The translations under genes were made by a program, and so were the position numbers. Of a stretch of 32,258 nucleotides of DNA, positions 1 through 8,762 are shown piece after piece. The notes beneath the pieces are model-generated. The model ran no database searches. It saw nothing but the letters and a program-made list of their open reading frames with translations, and had not been told where the DNA came from. Origin of the DNA: Candidatus Kuenenia stuttgartensis (GTDB lineage: Bacteria > Gemmatimonadota > Gemmatimonadetes > Gemmatimonadales > Gemmatimonadaceae); the NCBI GenBank assembly GCA_943330235.2, contig CALQGY020000037.1:1-32258 (forward strand), written 5' to 3'. The stretch's first letter is position 1; each line of letters opens with the position of its first letter.

Positions 1-2
1 CA

Positions 3-167
3 CATTCACGTTTTTACCCTGTTATCGCCGTGGCAGTTATACCGGCAACTACGTGAACAGGGTGAAAACGTGAAGGCGATCGGTGAAGGCGACACCGCCA
101 AACGTTTCCCTGATCGCATTCACAGTTTCACCCTGTTATCGCAGTGGCAGTTGTACCCTGTTCACGT
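3..167. repeat. Intergenic direct and inverted repeat cluster
   Basis: This gap lies 3' of the minus-strand substrate-binding protein gene. Bases 3-43 and 117-157 are direct copies (about 36 of 41 identical). Bases 5-23 and 56-74 are inverted copies with one mismatch in 19. Bases 51-63 (acgtgaacagggt) and 155-167 are exact inverted copies. The words accctgtt/aacagggt and ttcacgt/acgtgaa recur throughout in both orientations, and tgaaggcga occurs twice at 71-79 and 84-92. The layout could fold into competing stem-loops. It looks like a dispersed intergenic repeat of the REP type or a complex transcription end; which of these cannot be told from one locus. Confidence 0.75.
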
Positions 168-193
168 CATTGCGGTTCTTACCCGCCTCCCGC

Positions 194-1762
194 TCATCTC
201 CCGCCCAACCCCACTTTCTGCCACCGCTGCCCGTTGAAAATGACCGGCACTTCAAAGCCCTGCACCCACGGCTGGATCGCATACAGTTCGTTGTAGAAAA
301 ACAACGGCACCAGCCCCATGTGCTCGTAGGCCAGCGAGTCTGCGGAGCGATAGAGCGTCGCGCGTTTGGCGGCGTCGGCTTCTCGGTGTGATGCATCCAC
401 GAGCTTGTCGAACGTCGGGTCGCTGAAGAACGAGACATTCCCGCCCGCGCCCCGGTTGGCGCTGTGCAGCAGCGGATACAGAAAGTTCTCGGCGTCCGGA
501 TAGTCGGCATACCAGTCCTTCACCACCAAGTCCGTCTGTCCGGCGCGCGCGGCGGCGCGCATGCTGCTGGCATCGCGCTGCACGATCTTCACCCGGATGT
601 TGGCCGAGGCGAGATACGCTTGGATGCTTTGGGCAAGGCGGGGGAACGGCGCGGTCTGCGAGCACCAGAGCTCGATATCGATACCGTTCGGGAAGCCGGC
701 TTGTGTGAGCAGGGCGCGCGCGGCGGTGGAATCGTACGGCAGCGCGCGGCGCGTGGTGTCCGCGCCTTCCAGCGACGGCGGAATCACGCCGGCCGCGACG
801 CGTCCTCGGCCGGCCAGGAGCTGCTTGAGCAGCGTCGGCAGATCGAGCGCCTGCGCGATCGCGCGACGCACCCGCACGTCCTTGAGCGGGCCGCGTGTCG
901 TGTTCACGCCGATGTACCAGAGGCGCAGCGCCGGCGCGCTCGTCAGGCGTGCGGAGCGGGTGTCGGTGTCTTCCCACGCCCGCGTCTGATCCTCGGGCAC
1001 GTAGAGGATATCCACCGTGCCCGCCTCGAACTCGGCGACCGCAGTGGACGGCTCGGGAATGATGCGCGCGACCAGCGTGTCGATGCTGGGGGCGCCGCCG
1101 AAGTACGTCGGGTTGCGGGCGAACTTCAGGTAGTCGTCGTGCTTCCACTCGACCAAGCGCCAGGGCCCCGTGCCCACCGGCTGTTCGCTGAAGTTTGCGC
1201 CGATGTCGGCCGGCACGATGGACGCGATCGGCATGGCGAGCAGCTTCGGGAAGATGGCGAGCGGCTCCTCGAGCGTGATGACGACCGTGGAATCGTTGAC
1301 CGTCTCAATGCCAAGCGACTGGCCATCGTCGCCGGTGAATTTGCGGGCGCCTTTGATGGGGTACAGTGGCCAGACCGACCCCGCCTTGGTGCTCGGCCGC
1401 AGCACGCGCATGAACGACAGCACGACGTGCTTGGCCTGAAACGGCGTGCCGTCGTGAAAGCGCACGTCGGAGCGCAAGTGAAACGTGTAGCGCAGGCCGT
1501 CGGGGCTGACATCCCAGCTGCGAGCCAGTCCCGGCTCAATCCGCGCATCGGGGGTGAAGCGTGTCAGGCCGTCAAACAGGTACGCCACAGCCCTCCCCGA
1601 AGGCACATCGGACGCGAAGGCGGGATCGAGCGAACGAGGGTCGTACCAGTCGCGCGAATCGACCAGCGTGTGACGGGTGGCCGGGGTCTCGGCGCGGCGA
1701 CAGGCCCCCATGGTGGCGGACAGCGCGAACACGAGAATGGAGAGAGCGGGAATACGTCGCAT
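194..1762 (-). CDS. Peptide/oligopeptide ABC transporter substrate-binding lipoprotein (SBP_bac_5 family)
   Basis: The 522-residue protein is the extracytoplasmic binding component of an ABC importer for peptides or related solutes. It begins with a short basic n-region, a hydrophobic stretch and a lipobox ending SATMGAC near residue 20, so it should be a lipidated, membrane-anchored protein. The body has family 5 signatures: an early SLDP segment, LFDGLTRF, the YTFHLRSDVRFHDGTPF-type strand, an EQPVGTGPW segment and a late YPDAENFLYPLL segment. Length is normal for DppA/OppA-type proteins. No permease or ATPase genes are adjacent inside the window; they may lie to the left or elsewhere. It is divergent from the TamA-like gene across 71 bases in which I see no convincing promoter. 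The ATG at 1762 has no clear ribosome binding site. The substrate cannot be read from sequence. Confidence 0.9.
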   Translation of the reverse strand: MRRIPALSILVFALSATMGACRRAETPATRHTLVDSRDWYDPRSLDPAFASDVPSGRAVAYLFDGLTRFTPDARIEPGLARSWDVSPDGLRYTFHLRSDVRFHDGTPFQAKHVVLSFMRVLRPSTKAGSVWPLYPIKGARKFTGDDGQSLGIETVNDSTVVITLEEPLAIFPKLLAMPIASIVPADIGANFSEQPVGTGPWRLVEWKHDDYLKFARNPTYFGGAPSIDTLVARIIPEPSTAVAEFEAGTVDILYVPEDQTRAWEDTDTRSARLTSAPALRLWYIGVNTTRGPLKDVRVRRAIAQALDLPTLLKQLLAGRGRVAAGVIPPSLEGADTTRRALPYDSTAARALLTQAGFPNGIDIELWCSQTAPFPRLAQSIQAYLASANIRVKIVQRDASSMRAAARAGQTDLVVKDWYADYPDAENFLYPLLHSANRGAGGNVSFFSDPTFDKLVDASHREADAAKRATLYRSADSLAYEHMGLVPLFFYNELYAIQPWVQGFEVPVIFNGQRWQKVGLGGR

Positions 1763-1833
1763 GACGGTGTTGACGGAGAGCGAGTGCCGAGAGAGCTTTC
1801 ACTCACAAATTACTGAGAAACCTTCCCTTTCGC

Positions 1834-4089
1834 GTGCGCGGAGTCCGCTCTTTCCTTCATAGCCTCCTCGCTTTCGTCGCCGTCACGGTCGCCCTTCCGG
1901 CGTCCGCACAGGATGTGTCCTGTGACCGCGGTGACCGCGAGGTGCGCGCGCTCCGCTTTAGCGGCAACCGCGAGTTCACGCCGCTGGCCCTCGCGGCCAC
2001 GGTTGCGACCGTGCCGTCGACGTACGCGGGGCTCCCCGTGGTGGGCGAGCGGAAGTGTCTCGATCCCGTGGAGTTCGCGCGGGACGTGCAACGCCTGACC
2101 ACGCTGTATCGTCGGCGCGGATTCCCCGATGTGAAGGTCGACACCGTCGTGACGACGCGTCGGCCGGGGGTGATCGAGGTCACCTTTGCGATTACCGAAG
2201 GGGAGCCCATGCGGGTCACGGCGTTCGCCCTGCGCGGCGCCGATCGGGATCCCGATGTGGGCGAGGCCTCGCGGGACTTTCCGCTGCGCGTTGGTGGCGT
2301 GTTTGATCGTGGTGCCCTGGAGGTGGGGCGCGACACGCTGGTGCGGCGCCTGCGCAACAAGGGGTGGCCGCAGGCCGAAGCGCTGCTGGCCTACACCACC
2401 GACATCCCCAAGCACACGGCCGACGTCGAGGTGACGGTCGTGCCGGGCACGCGGGCACGGCTTGGTCGCATCACGCTCAATGTGGATACGACCGGCGGCC
2501 CGCGTCGGATGTCCGACCTGAATATCCGCCGCACGCTGGCGCTGCAGAGCGGCGACTGGTTTTCGGCGCGCGCCATCATCGACGCGCAGCGCAATCTCTA
2601 TCAGACCGATGCGTTCCAGCGGGTGGATTTGCAGCCTGATACGCTGCAGCCGCCCGGTGACTCCATCGTCAATCTGGTGGCGACGTTGATTGAGGGCGAT
2701 CGGTGGGCGCTGCGTGGCGGGCTCGGGTGGGCCACGCTCGACTGCTTCCGCATGCAGGGCGCGCTCACGGATCGTGATTTCCTGCCGTATGCCCAGCGGC
2801 TTGAGCTGACGGGGCGCATCAGCAAGATCGGGATCGGCGCGCCGCTGGACGGCGCGCAGAATCTCTGTCAGGGGCAGGCCAACTCCGATCCGTACAGCCG
2901 GACGCTGAATTACTACACCGCCATGACGGTCAGTCAGCCGGTACGTGCGGGGCAGACGCGTATTCCGACGCTGACGGTATTCAGTTCGACGTTGTCTGAG
3001 TACAAAGCGTTTCTCCGCCGCACGCCTATCGGTGGCGCGCTCTCCATCACCGATCCGTTTCAATCGCGGCTGCCGAGTACGTTGTCGTACTCGATCGAGC
3101 TCGGTCGCACCGAGGCGGAGCCAGCGTTTTTCTGTGCGGTGTTCAACGCGTGCGACGCCGAGGCGCGCGGGTTCCTCCAGCGCAACAACCGGCTGGCCGC
3201 GCTCGAGTATTCGGTGTCGCGCAGTCGCGTTAACGATCCCCTGCGCCCGTCGAGCGGGACGTCGGTGCGCATGACGCTGCGCCACGCGTCCACGCTCATC
3301 GGGTCCGATGATTCGCAGCAGTTCAACCGCGGCACCGGCGATTTCACCTGGTATCGCTCGTTGCGCGGCGGGAGTACCCTCACGGCGCATGTCCGCGGCG
3401 GCCTGGTGTACGGCGGCGGCACGTCGTTGTCGTTGCAGCGCTTTATTCCGCCGCAGGAGCGACTCTACGCCGGCGGTCCCACGACGGTGCGTGGGTTCCG
3501 GCAGAATGAGCTGGGACCGGCGGTGTACATCGTCGACAAATATCGCGCGGTAGTGGAGAGCGGTCGGACGGTCTATCGCGCCGACAGCGGCAGCGTAGCG
3601 GAACGGGTCGTACCTACCGGCGGGAACACGTTGATCGTCGGCAACCTGGAATGGCAGGTGCCCAGTCCGGTGGCGCCGCGGTTGTTGCAGTTGGCGATGT
3701 TCGCCGATGGCGGTCGGTTGTGGAATCGCGGGAGCGGGAGCGGGAGCGGGAGCACGGCGCAGTCGCTGGCCGATGAGGGGCCTGCGGTGAAGATCACGCC
3801 CGGCATGGGCGTGCGCATTGTGTCGCCGTTCGGTGCGATCCGCATTGATTTGGGCTACAACCCGTACCGATTGCCGGCTGGCGCGGCGTACTACAACGCC
3901 CCGCTGCAGGCGGGTATTGCCCCGCTGTACTGCGTGAGCCCGGGCAACGCCCTCACGGTCACGACGTCAAGCGGGGGCGCACCGCCAGCGCAGGAGACGG
4001 GCGCGTGCCCGTCCAGCTTCCGGCCCATGCGCAGCATCGGATTCCTGAGCCGCTTGAATCCCAGCATCTGGATCGGGCAGGCCTTCTGA
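1834..4089 (+). CDS. POTRA/Omp85 outer-membrane assembly protein (TamA/BamA-like)
   Basis: The 751-residue protein has a Sec signal peptide ending ASAQ near residue 26. About three POTRA-like repeats follow (roughly 32-110, 115-195 and 200-285, the first carrying FSGNREFT). A C-terminal Omp85 beta-barrel runs from about 290 to the end and carries the conserved VRGF motif at 552-555; the last residue is Phe, as expected for barrel proteins. It should sit in the outer membrane and insert or export outer-membrane proteins. The next gene is a TamB-like protein overlapping by one base (TGATG), which favours a TamA role over the housekeeping BamA, although POTRA count alone does not settle this. 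The start is GTG. An in-frame gggagc tandem repeat encodes a GSGSGSGS stretch within the barrel. Confidence 0.9.
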   Translation: MRGVRSFLHSLLAFVAVTVALPASAQDVSCDRGDREVRALRFSGNREFTPLALAATVATVPSTYAGLPVVGERKCLDPVEFARDVQRLTTLYRRRGFPDVKVDTVVTTRRPGVIEVTFAITEGEPMRVTAFALRGADRDPDVGEASRDFPLRVGGVFDRGALEVGRDTLVRRLRNKGWPQAEALLAYTTDIPKHTADVEVTVVPGTRARLGRITLNVDTTGGPRRMSDLNIRRTLALQSGDWFSARAIIDAQRNLYQTDAFQRVDLQPDTLQPPGDSIVNLVATLIEGDRWALRGGLGWATLDCFRMQGALTDRDFLPYAQRLELTGRISKIGIGAPLDGAQNLCQGQANSDPYSRTLNYYTAMTVSQPVRAGQTRIPTLTVFSSTLSEYKAFLRRTPIGGALSITDPFQSRLPSTLSYSIELGRTEAEPAFFCAVFNACDAEARGFLQRNNRLAALEYSVSRSRVNDPLRPSSGTSVRMTLRHASTLIGSDDSQQFNRGTGDFTWYRSLRGGSTLTAHVRGGLVYGGGTSLSLQRFIPPQERLYAGGPTTVRGFRQNELGPAVYIVDKYRAVVESGRTVYRADSGSVAERVVPTGGNTLIVGNLEWQVPSPVAPRLLQLAMFADGGRLWNRGSGSGSGSTAQSLADEGPAVKITPGMGVRIVSPFGAIRIDLGYNPYRLPAGAAYYNAPLQAGIAPLYCVSPGNALTVTTSSGGAPPAQETGACPSSFRPMRSIGFLSRLNPSIWIGQAF
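3730..3753 (+). repeat. 6-bp tandem repeat (gggagc x4) inside the Omp85 gene
   Basis: Four perfect copies of gggagc encode Gly-Ser repeats. The segment lies between two barrel-strand-like stretches and so probably in a loop. Copy-number change would alter loop length by two residues per unit without a frameshift. Confidence 0.85.
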
Positions 4090-7000
4090 TGGCGCCCCGT
4101 CGACGCACGATCGTACTCGCCACCGCGGCGGTCCTGCTGGGGACGGCGGCGCTGTGCGTGTCGATGGTCGCGGTGCTGACGCAGACCGATCGCGGTCGGG
4201 CGATCATCATGCGGGCGGTGATCCCGACGCTGCGCACGGCGTTCCCCGGACGCTTATACGTTGGCCGGGTCAGCGGGTCGCTCTTCACCGAGTTGCGCAT
4301 CGATTCGCTGGAGTTGACTGAGCCGAACGGTGGGCCGTTTCTCCGCAGCGGTCCGATCCGGTTGACGTATGATCCGCGCGATCTGCTGGATCGACGCATC
4401 ATCATCAAGTCGCTGGAGATCACCCGGCCGCAGCTGTCCATGGTGGACTACGGGAACGATGACTGGAACTGGAAGCGCGCGCTGCGCCGTGGCGGCCCGA
4501 GTCTCCCCAAGCGGCGCGGCGCGTTCGGTGATTATGTCATGCTGGACACGACGACGATTCACGATGGCATCGTGCTCGTGGTGCAACCATGGACGCTGCC
4601 TGATTCGCTGAAGGGCGCCAAGCGGGACAGCGCGCTGACGTATAACCTCACGCGTCTCGACGGAGAGGTGCGACGCGATTCGGCCAACCACCGCTTCGTG
4701 CGCACCTATCGCTTTGTCCGCGGCGACCTCGCGCTCGGTCGCACGCGCATGGCCGATCCCGATTCGGCAGGGCTGCGCCTGGCGGTGCAGAAGTTGGACG
4801 TCGTGTGGGTGTATCCCCCGTTCTGGTTCCGGAACCTGCACAGCACCGTCCGCGTGGTGAGTGACACGTTGTGGATGGACAATGCCTCCTTTCAGCTCGC
4901 CCAGTCGTCCGGTCGGGGCACTGCGAAGGTCGTGTGGGGCGGCGGCCTGCCGGTGCGGTATGACGTGCGCATTCAGGGCGACACGGTGGCCATGGCGGAT
5001 GTCGCGTGGATCAACGAGTCGTTGCCGCAGACCGGTGGCGGCAGCACGCACCTGACCATCAAGAACGATCCGCGTAATCTCAGCATCATGGAGTACGCGC
5101 TCACCGACATGGACGCGCGCGCACTGCGATCGCACCTGGGGGGTCGGATGACATTTGGTGTGGGTGGCGAAGAGCTCCGCATCACCGATGTCGCGCTCGA
5201 TCTCAAGCCCGCCAACACCGACCTGCTGCGGCAGTTCAACGGCGAGCCGTTCCCGTACGATTGGCAGGGGAATCTGAGCGGCCGAGTGGTCGCGTCCGGC
5301 GGGCCGGTGAGCAACTTCAGGATCGACAACGCCAGCATGGTGTTTGACGATGCGCATGTGCCGGGCGCGCAGTCGCGCATGGCGTTCAGCGGCGCCGCGA
5401 ACATCTTCACGCCGTCCGAGGCGATTCTCAAAGGCGTCGATCTGCGGGTCGAGCAACTCGACCTGCGCACGCCGCGCTTCGTGAATCCGTTGTTCCCCGA
5501 CGTCAGGGGCATCGTCCGCGGCACGGCGCGGCTCGATTCGCTCTGGTATGACGTGCGGTTTTCCAACGCGGATCTCGAACACGTTGATGGACCCGGCCTG
5601 CCATCGCACTTCACCGGCAGCGGCCGCGTCACGCTGCTGGAGGAAGACGTCAAGTTTGACGTCGACATGCAGGTCTCACCGCTGTCGTATACGACGTTGT
5701 CGCGGTCGTACCTGAACATGCCGCTGCGCGGCACGGCGGTGGGCAATATCAAGGCCGCCGGTATCGCGGAAGATTTCGCCGTTGAGACCACGCTCGCCGG
5801 TGAAGGTGGCGAACTGGCGTTCATCGGTCGCGCGGATTCGTTCGAGCCGGTGTTCGGTGCGACCGGCCAGTTCCGCGTGCGCGGTGCGAACATGGAGGCG
5901 CTCTTTGGCGACTCGCGGTTTCCGCGCTCCAATATCAACATGTCCGGTGACGTCGCCGTGAGCGGCGCGGATCTGGCGTCATTGCGCGGTCCCATGCGTG
6001 CCACCATCGATCAGTTCTCCCGTATCGCCGACGTGCGGCTGTTCGGAGGCTCCGTGCAGGCGCAATTCGATTCGGGGCACGTGCGCATCGACACGGTCAC
6101 GGTCGAATCCTCCGCGTTCCGCATGACCGCGCGTGGTGGGCTGGGGCTGGTCGCGTCGCAATCGGATACGCTGCACTTCACGGCGGCGATCGACTCGCTG
6201 GGCGGATTGCGGCAGTGGCTGCAATCCGGCGACTCGCTGACCCGCTTGGTGAATCCGAGTGACACGCTGCGCGGAACCATCGAGATGCGCGGGCGACTGA
6301 TCGGCACGATTGACACCGCGCGCGCGGACGGGCTCGCGCTGGACGCGCGCGCTGAGGCGGGCGGTCTGGTGTTCGGCATGTCGCGCGCCGGTCGCGCGGA
6401 TGCGTCGCTGGTGCTCCGCGACGTCCTCCACGGTGGCAACGGCACGCTGTCGGTGACCCTCGACTCGGCCCGTGCCGCGGGCCTCGACATCGCGTCCATC
6501 GTGGGCCGCTCTACGGTGCGTGCCGGTCTGGCCGAGCGGTTCGCCGTGGAGATGCGCACCGAAGCCGAGGCGCGTCTTGCGATGACCGGTGGGGTTACGC
6601 GTCGTGCTGACACCACCGTGTTGCGCGTGGATACGTTGACCATTCGCGTGGATAGCGGGCTGGCCACCCCGCGCGGCTTCCATCTGCTCACGCCAGCGGT
6701 CGTGGAGATGGTGCACAATCGCACGGGGGTGTTGGACTCGCTGGTGCTGGTGCACACCGATACGGGGCGTGTAGCCATCCGCGGCGTGCTCGCGGATTCG
6801 GGCGTCGTGCGCGGTCGCCTCGACCTCGATCGTGTCGCGCTGGCCGATGTCGGCCGTCTGCTGCCGAACTCCGGCTTGCGCGGCGGCACCGCGACGGCAT
6901 TCGCGACGGTTTCTGGCACGCGTGAGCGACCGCGGCTGGACGGCGAAGTGACCCTCCGCGACGCCGTCACGGGTCGCGTACGATTGAGCGCGCTCGATCT

Positions 7001-8654
7001 TCGCGCCCACTACGATTCGCTGCGCTTGGACGTGAATGCCACGCTAGGGGTGGGCGGCCTGCAGGCATTGAACGCAACCGCGTCGCTGCCGCTCGATCTC
7101 GCGCTGGTGGCCGGGCGCACACGGCAGCGCAACGAGCCGCTCACGGGACGCATCCTCAGTAGCCGGGCCGATCTGGCGCTGCTAGAGTCGTTATTCCCGG
7201 ATGTGACGAGTGCGCGCGGACGCTTCTCGACGGACGTCGCGCTTACCGGCTCCTGGGACCACCCGCGCCTTCGTGGGCAGATTCTCTTGGATAGCGGCGC
7301 GCTGGCGCTGGCGAACCTTGGCATCAATCTGCAGCAAGCCACCGCGGACATCGGACTGGACGGCGATACGGTGTTCGTGCGCCGATTCGGAGCCATCAGC
7401 GGCGCGCGCACCGATTCGCTGGGCGTGAGCGGCGTGATCAGCTTGCTCGATCCGAAGAAGCCCAGCTTCGATCTCCGGCTTGGGGTGAACAATTTCCTCG
7501 CCGTCGACAAGGCGAGAACGGCATCGCTGGTTCTGACCACCACCACACCGATCACGCTGACGGGCAACAGCGACGCGCCGCGCGTGCGCGGCGCGCTCCG
7601 CATTGATCGCGGGAAGGTGTTCATCAACGCGCTCGCCCAACGCCGGGCGCTTGATCTCAGCGACAACCTCGATGTCATCGACACGACCAACTTCGGCGTG
7701 AACGCGCTGCTGCCCAGTGCGCCCAGTGCACTGGTGCAGAACCTCGTGCTGGACAACGTCCGGGTCAGCGTCGGCGATGATGTCTGGCTGCGATCGCCGG
7801 AAGCGAATCTCAAGCTTGGCGGCGCGCTGCGCGTGACCCGGGCCGTGGGCCGCGATGGGCGTCGCGCCCGGCTGGCGCTGGCCGACTCGCTGGTCGTCGA
7901 GCGCGGGACCTACCAGCTCAACCTCGGTATCGCGCGCCCCAGCTTCGAAGTCGACCGCGGGGTCGTGCGCTTTTTCGGCGACCCCGATCTGGAGCCGGCC
8001 CTCGATATCACGGCCCTGCATACGGTGCGCGAGACGCGCGCGAATTCCAACCGGCAGGACGTCCGCATTCGCGTGGCCATCGGCGGCACGACCGTGCGCC
8101 CGACGCTGACGCTGTCGAGCGCGGACAACCCGCCGCTCCCCGAGAGCGACATGCTCAGCTACCTCGTGACCGGCGAGCCCGCGTACGCGCTGCTCGGCAC
8201 CGCGTACGCGGAGCAGGGCGCGACCTTGGCGCTCCGGCTCGCTGGGAGTTATCTCTCCAGTCGGTTGGCCGGTGGTCGGTTCGACGTCGTGCAGGTGGAG
8301 CCGACCGCGCTCGCGCCCGGTGATGCCGCGAATCTTCGTGACAATGGACTGGGTATTCTGGCCTCGACGCGGGTGGGCGTCGGGGGTCAATTAGCACGCA
8401 ACACCTACTTCGCCTTCACCACGGGCCTGTGCGGACTCTCCTCGCAGACATCCGGCGCCGGTGATGCGTTATCACTCTTCGCGCAGGGACTCGGCGTGAA
8501 AGTCGAGCGCCGGTTTGAGAGCGGACTGCGGGTCTCCCTCGGTCTGGAACCGGCATCCAGCGCCCAGTCCTGCGGGCGATTGGGGATTTCGCGGACATTT
8601 CAACAGACGCCGCCGCAGATCGGCGTGGACTTTTTCCGCGTCTGGACGTTCTAA
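4089..8654 (+). CDS. tamB: TamB-like translocation/assembly module protein (DUF490 C-terminus)
   Basis: This protein of about 1521 residues has an N-terminal uncleaved membrane anchor (residues about 7-28), then a very long repetitive beta-rich body, and a C-terminal TamB/DUF490 domain. The domain is marked by LTLSSADNPPLPESDMLSYL and a downstream LTGEPAY-like segment; the protein ends in an aromatic residue. TamB-type proteins bridge inner and outer membrane, partner with TamA and contribute to outer-membrane protein assembly and phospholipid transport. The ATG at 4089 shares its A with the TGA of the upstream Omp85 gene, which implies translational coupling. An in-frame ATG at 4005 would bury 28 residues in the upstream gene and displace the anchor, so 4089 is preferred. 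The gene pair is classic for the TAM system. Confidence 0.9.
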   Translation: MAPRRRTIVLATAAVLLGTAALCVSMVAVLTQTDRGRAIIMRAVIPTLRTAFPGRLYVGRVSGSLFTELRIDSLELTEPNGGPFLRSGPIRLTYDPRDLLDRRIIIKSLEITRPQLSMVDYGNDDWNWKRALRRGGPSLPKRRGAFGDYVMLDTTTIHDGIVLVVQPWTLPDSLKGAKRDSALTYNLTRLDGEVRRDSANHRFVRTYRFVRGDLALGRTRMADPDSAGLRLAVQKLDVVWVYPPFWFRNLHSTVRVVSDTLWMDNASFQLAQSSGRGTAKVVWGGGLPVRYDVRIQGDTVAMADVAWINESLPQTGGGSTHLTIKNDPRNLSIMEYALTDMDARALRSHLGGRMTFGVGGEELRITDVALDLKPANTDLLRQFNGEPFPYDWQGNLSGRVVASGGPVSNFRIDNASMVFDDAHVPGAQSRMAFSGAANIFTPSEAILKGVDLRVEQLDLRTPRFVNPLFPDVRGIVRGTARLDSLWYDVRFSNADLEHVDGPGLPSHFTGSGRVTLLEEDVKFDVDMQVSPLSYTTLSRSYLNMPLRGTAVGNIKAAGIAEDFAVETTLAGEGGELAFIGRADSFEPVFGATGQFRVRGANMEALFGDSRFPRSNINMSGDVAVSGADLASLRGPMRATIDQFSRIADVRLFGGSVQAQFDSGHVRIDTVTVESSAFRMTARGGLGLVASQSDTLHFTAAIDSLGGLRQWLQSGDSLTRLVNPSDTLRGTIEMRGRLIGTIDTARADGLALDARAEAGGLVFGMSRAGRADASLVLRDVLHGGNGTLSVTLDSARAAGLDIASIVGRSTVRAGLAERFAVEMRTEAEARLAMTGGVTRRADTTVLRVDTLTIRVDSGLATPRGFHLLTPAVVEMVHNRTGVLDSLVLVHTDTGRVAIRGVLADSGVVRGRLDLDRVALADVGRLLPNSGLRGGTATAFATVSGTRERPRLDGEVTLRDAVTGRVRLSALDLRAHYDSLRLDVNATLGVGGLQALNATASLPLDLALVAGRTRQRNEPLTGRILSSRADLALLESLFPDVTSARGRFSTDVALTGSWDHPRLRGQILLDSGALALANLGINLQQATADIGLDGDTVFVRRFGAISGARTDSLGVSGVISLLDPKKPSFDLRLGVNNFLAVDKARTASLVLTTTTPITLTGNSDAPRVRGALRIDRGKVFINALAQRRALDLSDNLDVIDTTNFGVNALLPSAPSALVQNLVLDNVRVSVGDDVWLRSPEANLKLGGALRVTRAVGRDGRRARLALADSLVVERGTYQLNLGIARPSFEVDRGVVRFFGDPDLEPALDITALHTVRETRANSNRQDVRIRVAIGGTTVRPTLTLSSADNPPLPESDMLSYLVTGEPAYALLGTAYAEQGATLALRLAGSYLSSRLAGGRFDVVQVEPTALAPGDAANLRDNGLGILASTRVGVGGQLARNTYFAFTTGLCGLSSQTSGAGDALSLFAQGLGVKVERRFESGLRVSLGLEPASSAQSCGRLGISRTFQQTPPQIGVDFFRVWTF

Positions 8655-8762
8655 CCGGCATGGCGCCTTGGGTCGCCGTCCGGTGCAGGGTCAGCGTGGC
8701 GGGCAGGTCGGCGCCGGGCCGATCGTATCGGAAGCCGTCGTTCGATCGTCCACCCTGCTGCT
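8655..8762. other. Gap between tamB and the sensor kinase gene
   Basis: The 108-base gap contains only a small hairpin (ccgat at 8719-8723 pairing with atcgg at 8727-8731). No clear promoter or ribosome binding site was seen before the ATG at 8763. Confidence 0.4.

Noticed and set aside
464-1816. 450-residue plus-strand frame opposite the substrate-binding protein
   Set aside because: It is an antisense shadow of a gene with a lipobox and clear family motifs.
1763-1833. TTGACG at 1770-1775 as a -35 element for the Omp85 gene
   Set aside because: No acceptable -10 hexamer lies 15-19 bases downstream, so no promoter is called.
1810-3390. 526-residue minus-strand open frame opposite the Omp85 gene
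   Set aside because: Composition is typical of antisense high-GC frames and it fully overlaps a well-supported barrel protein.
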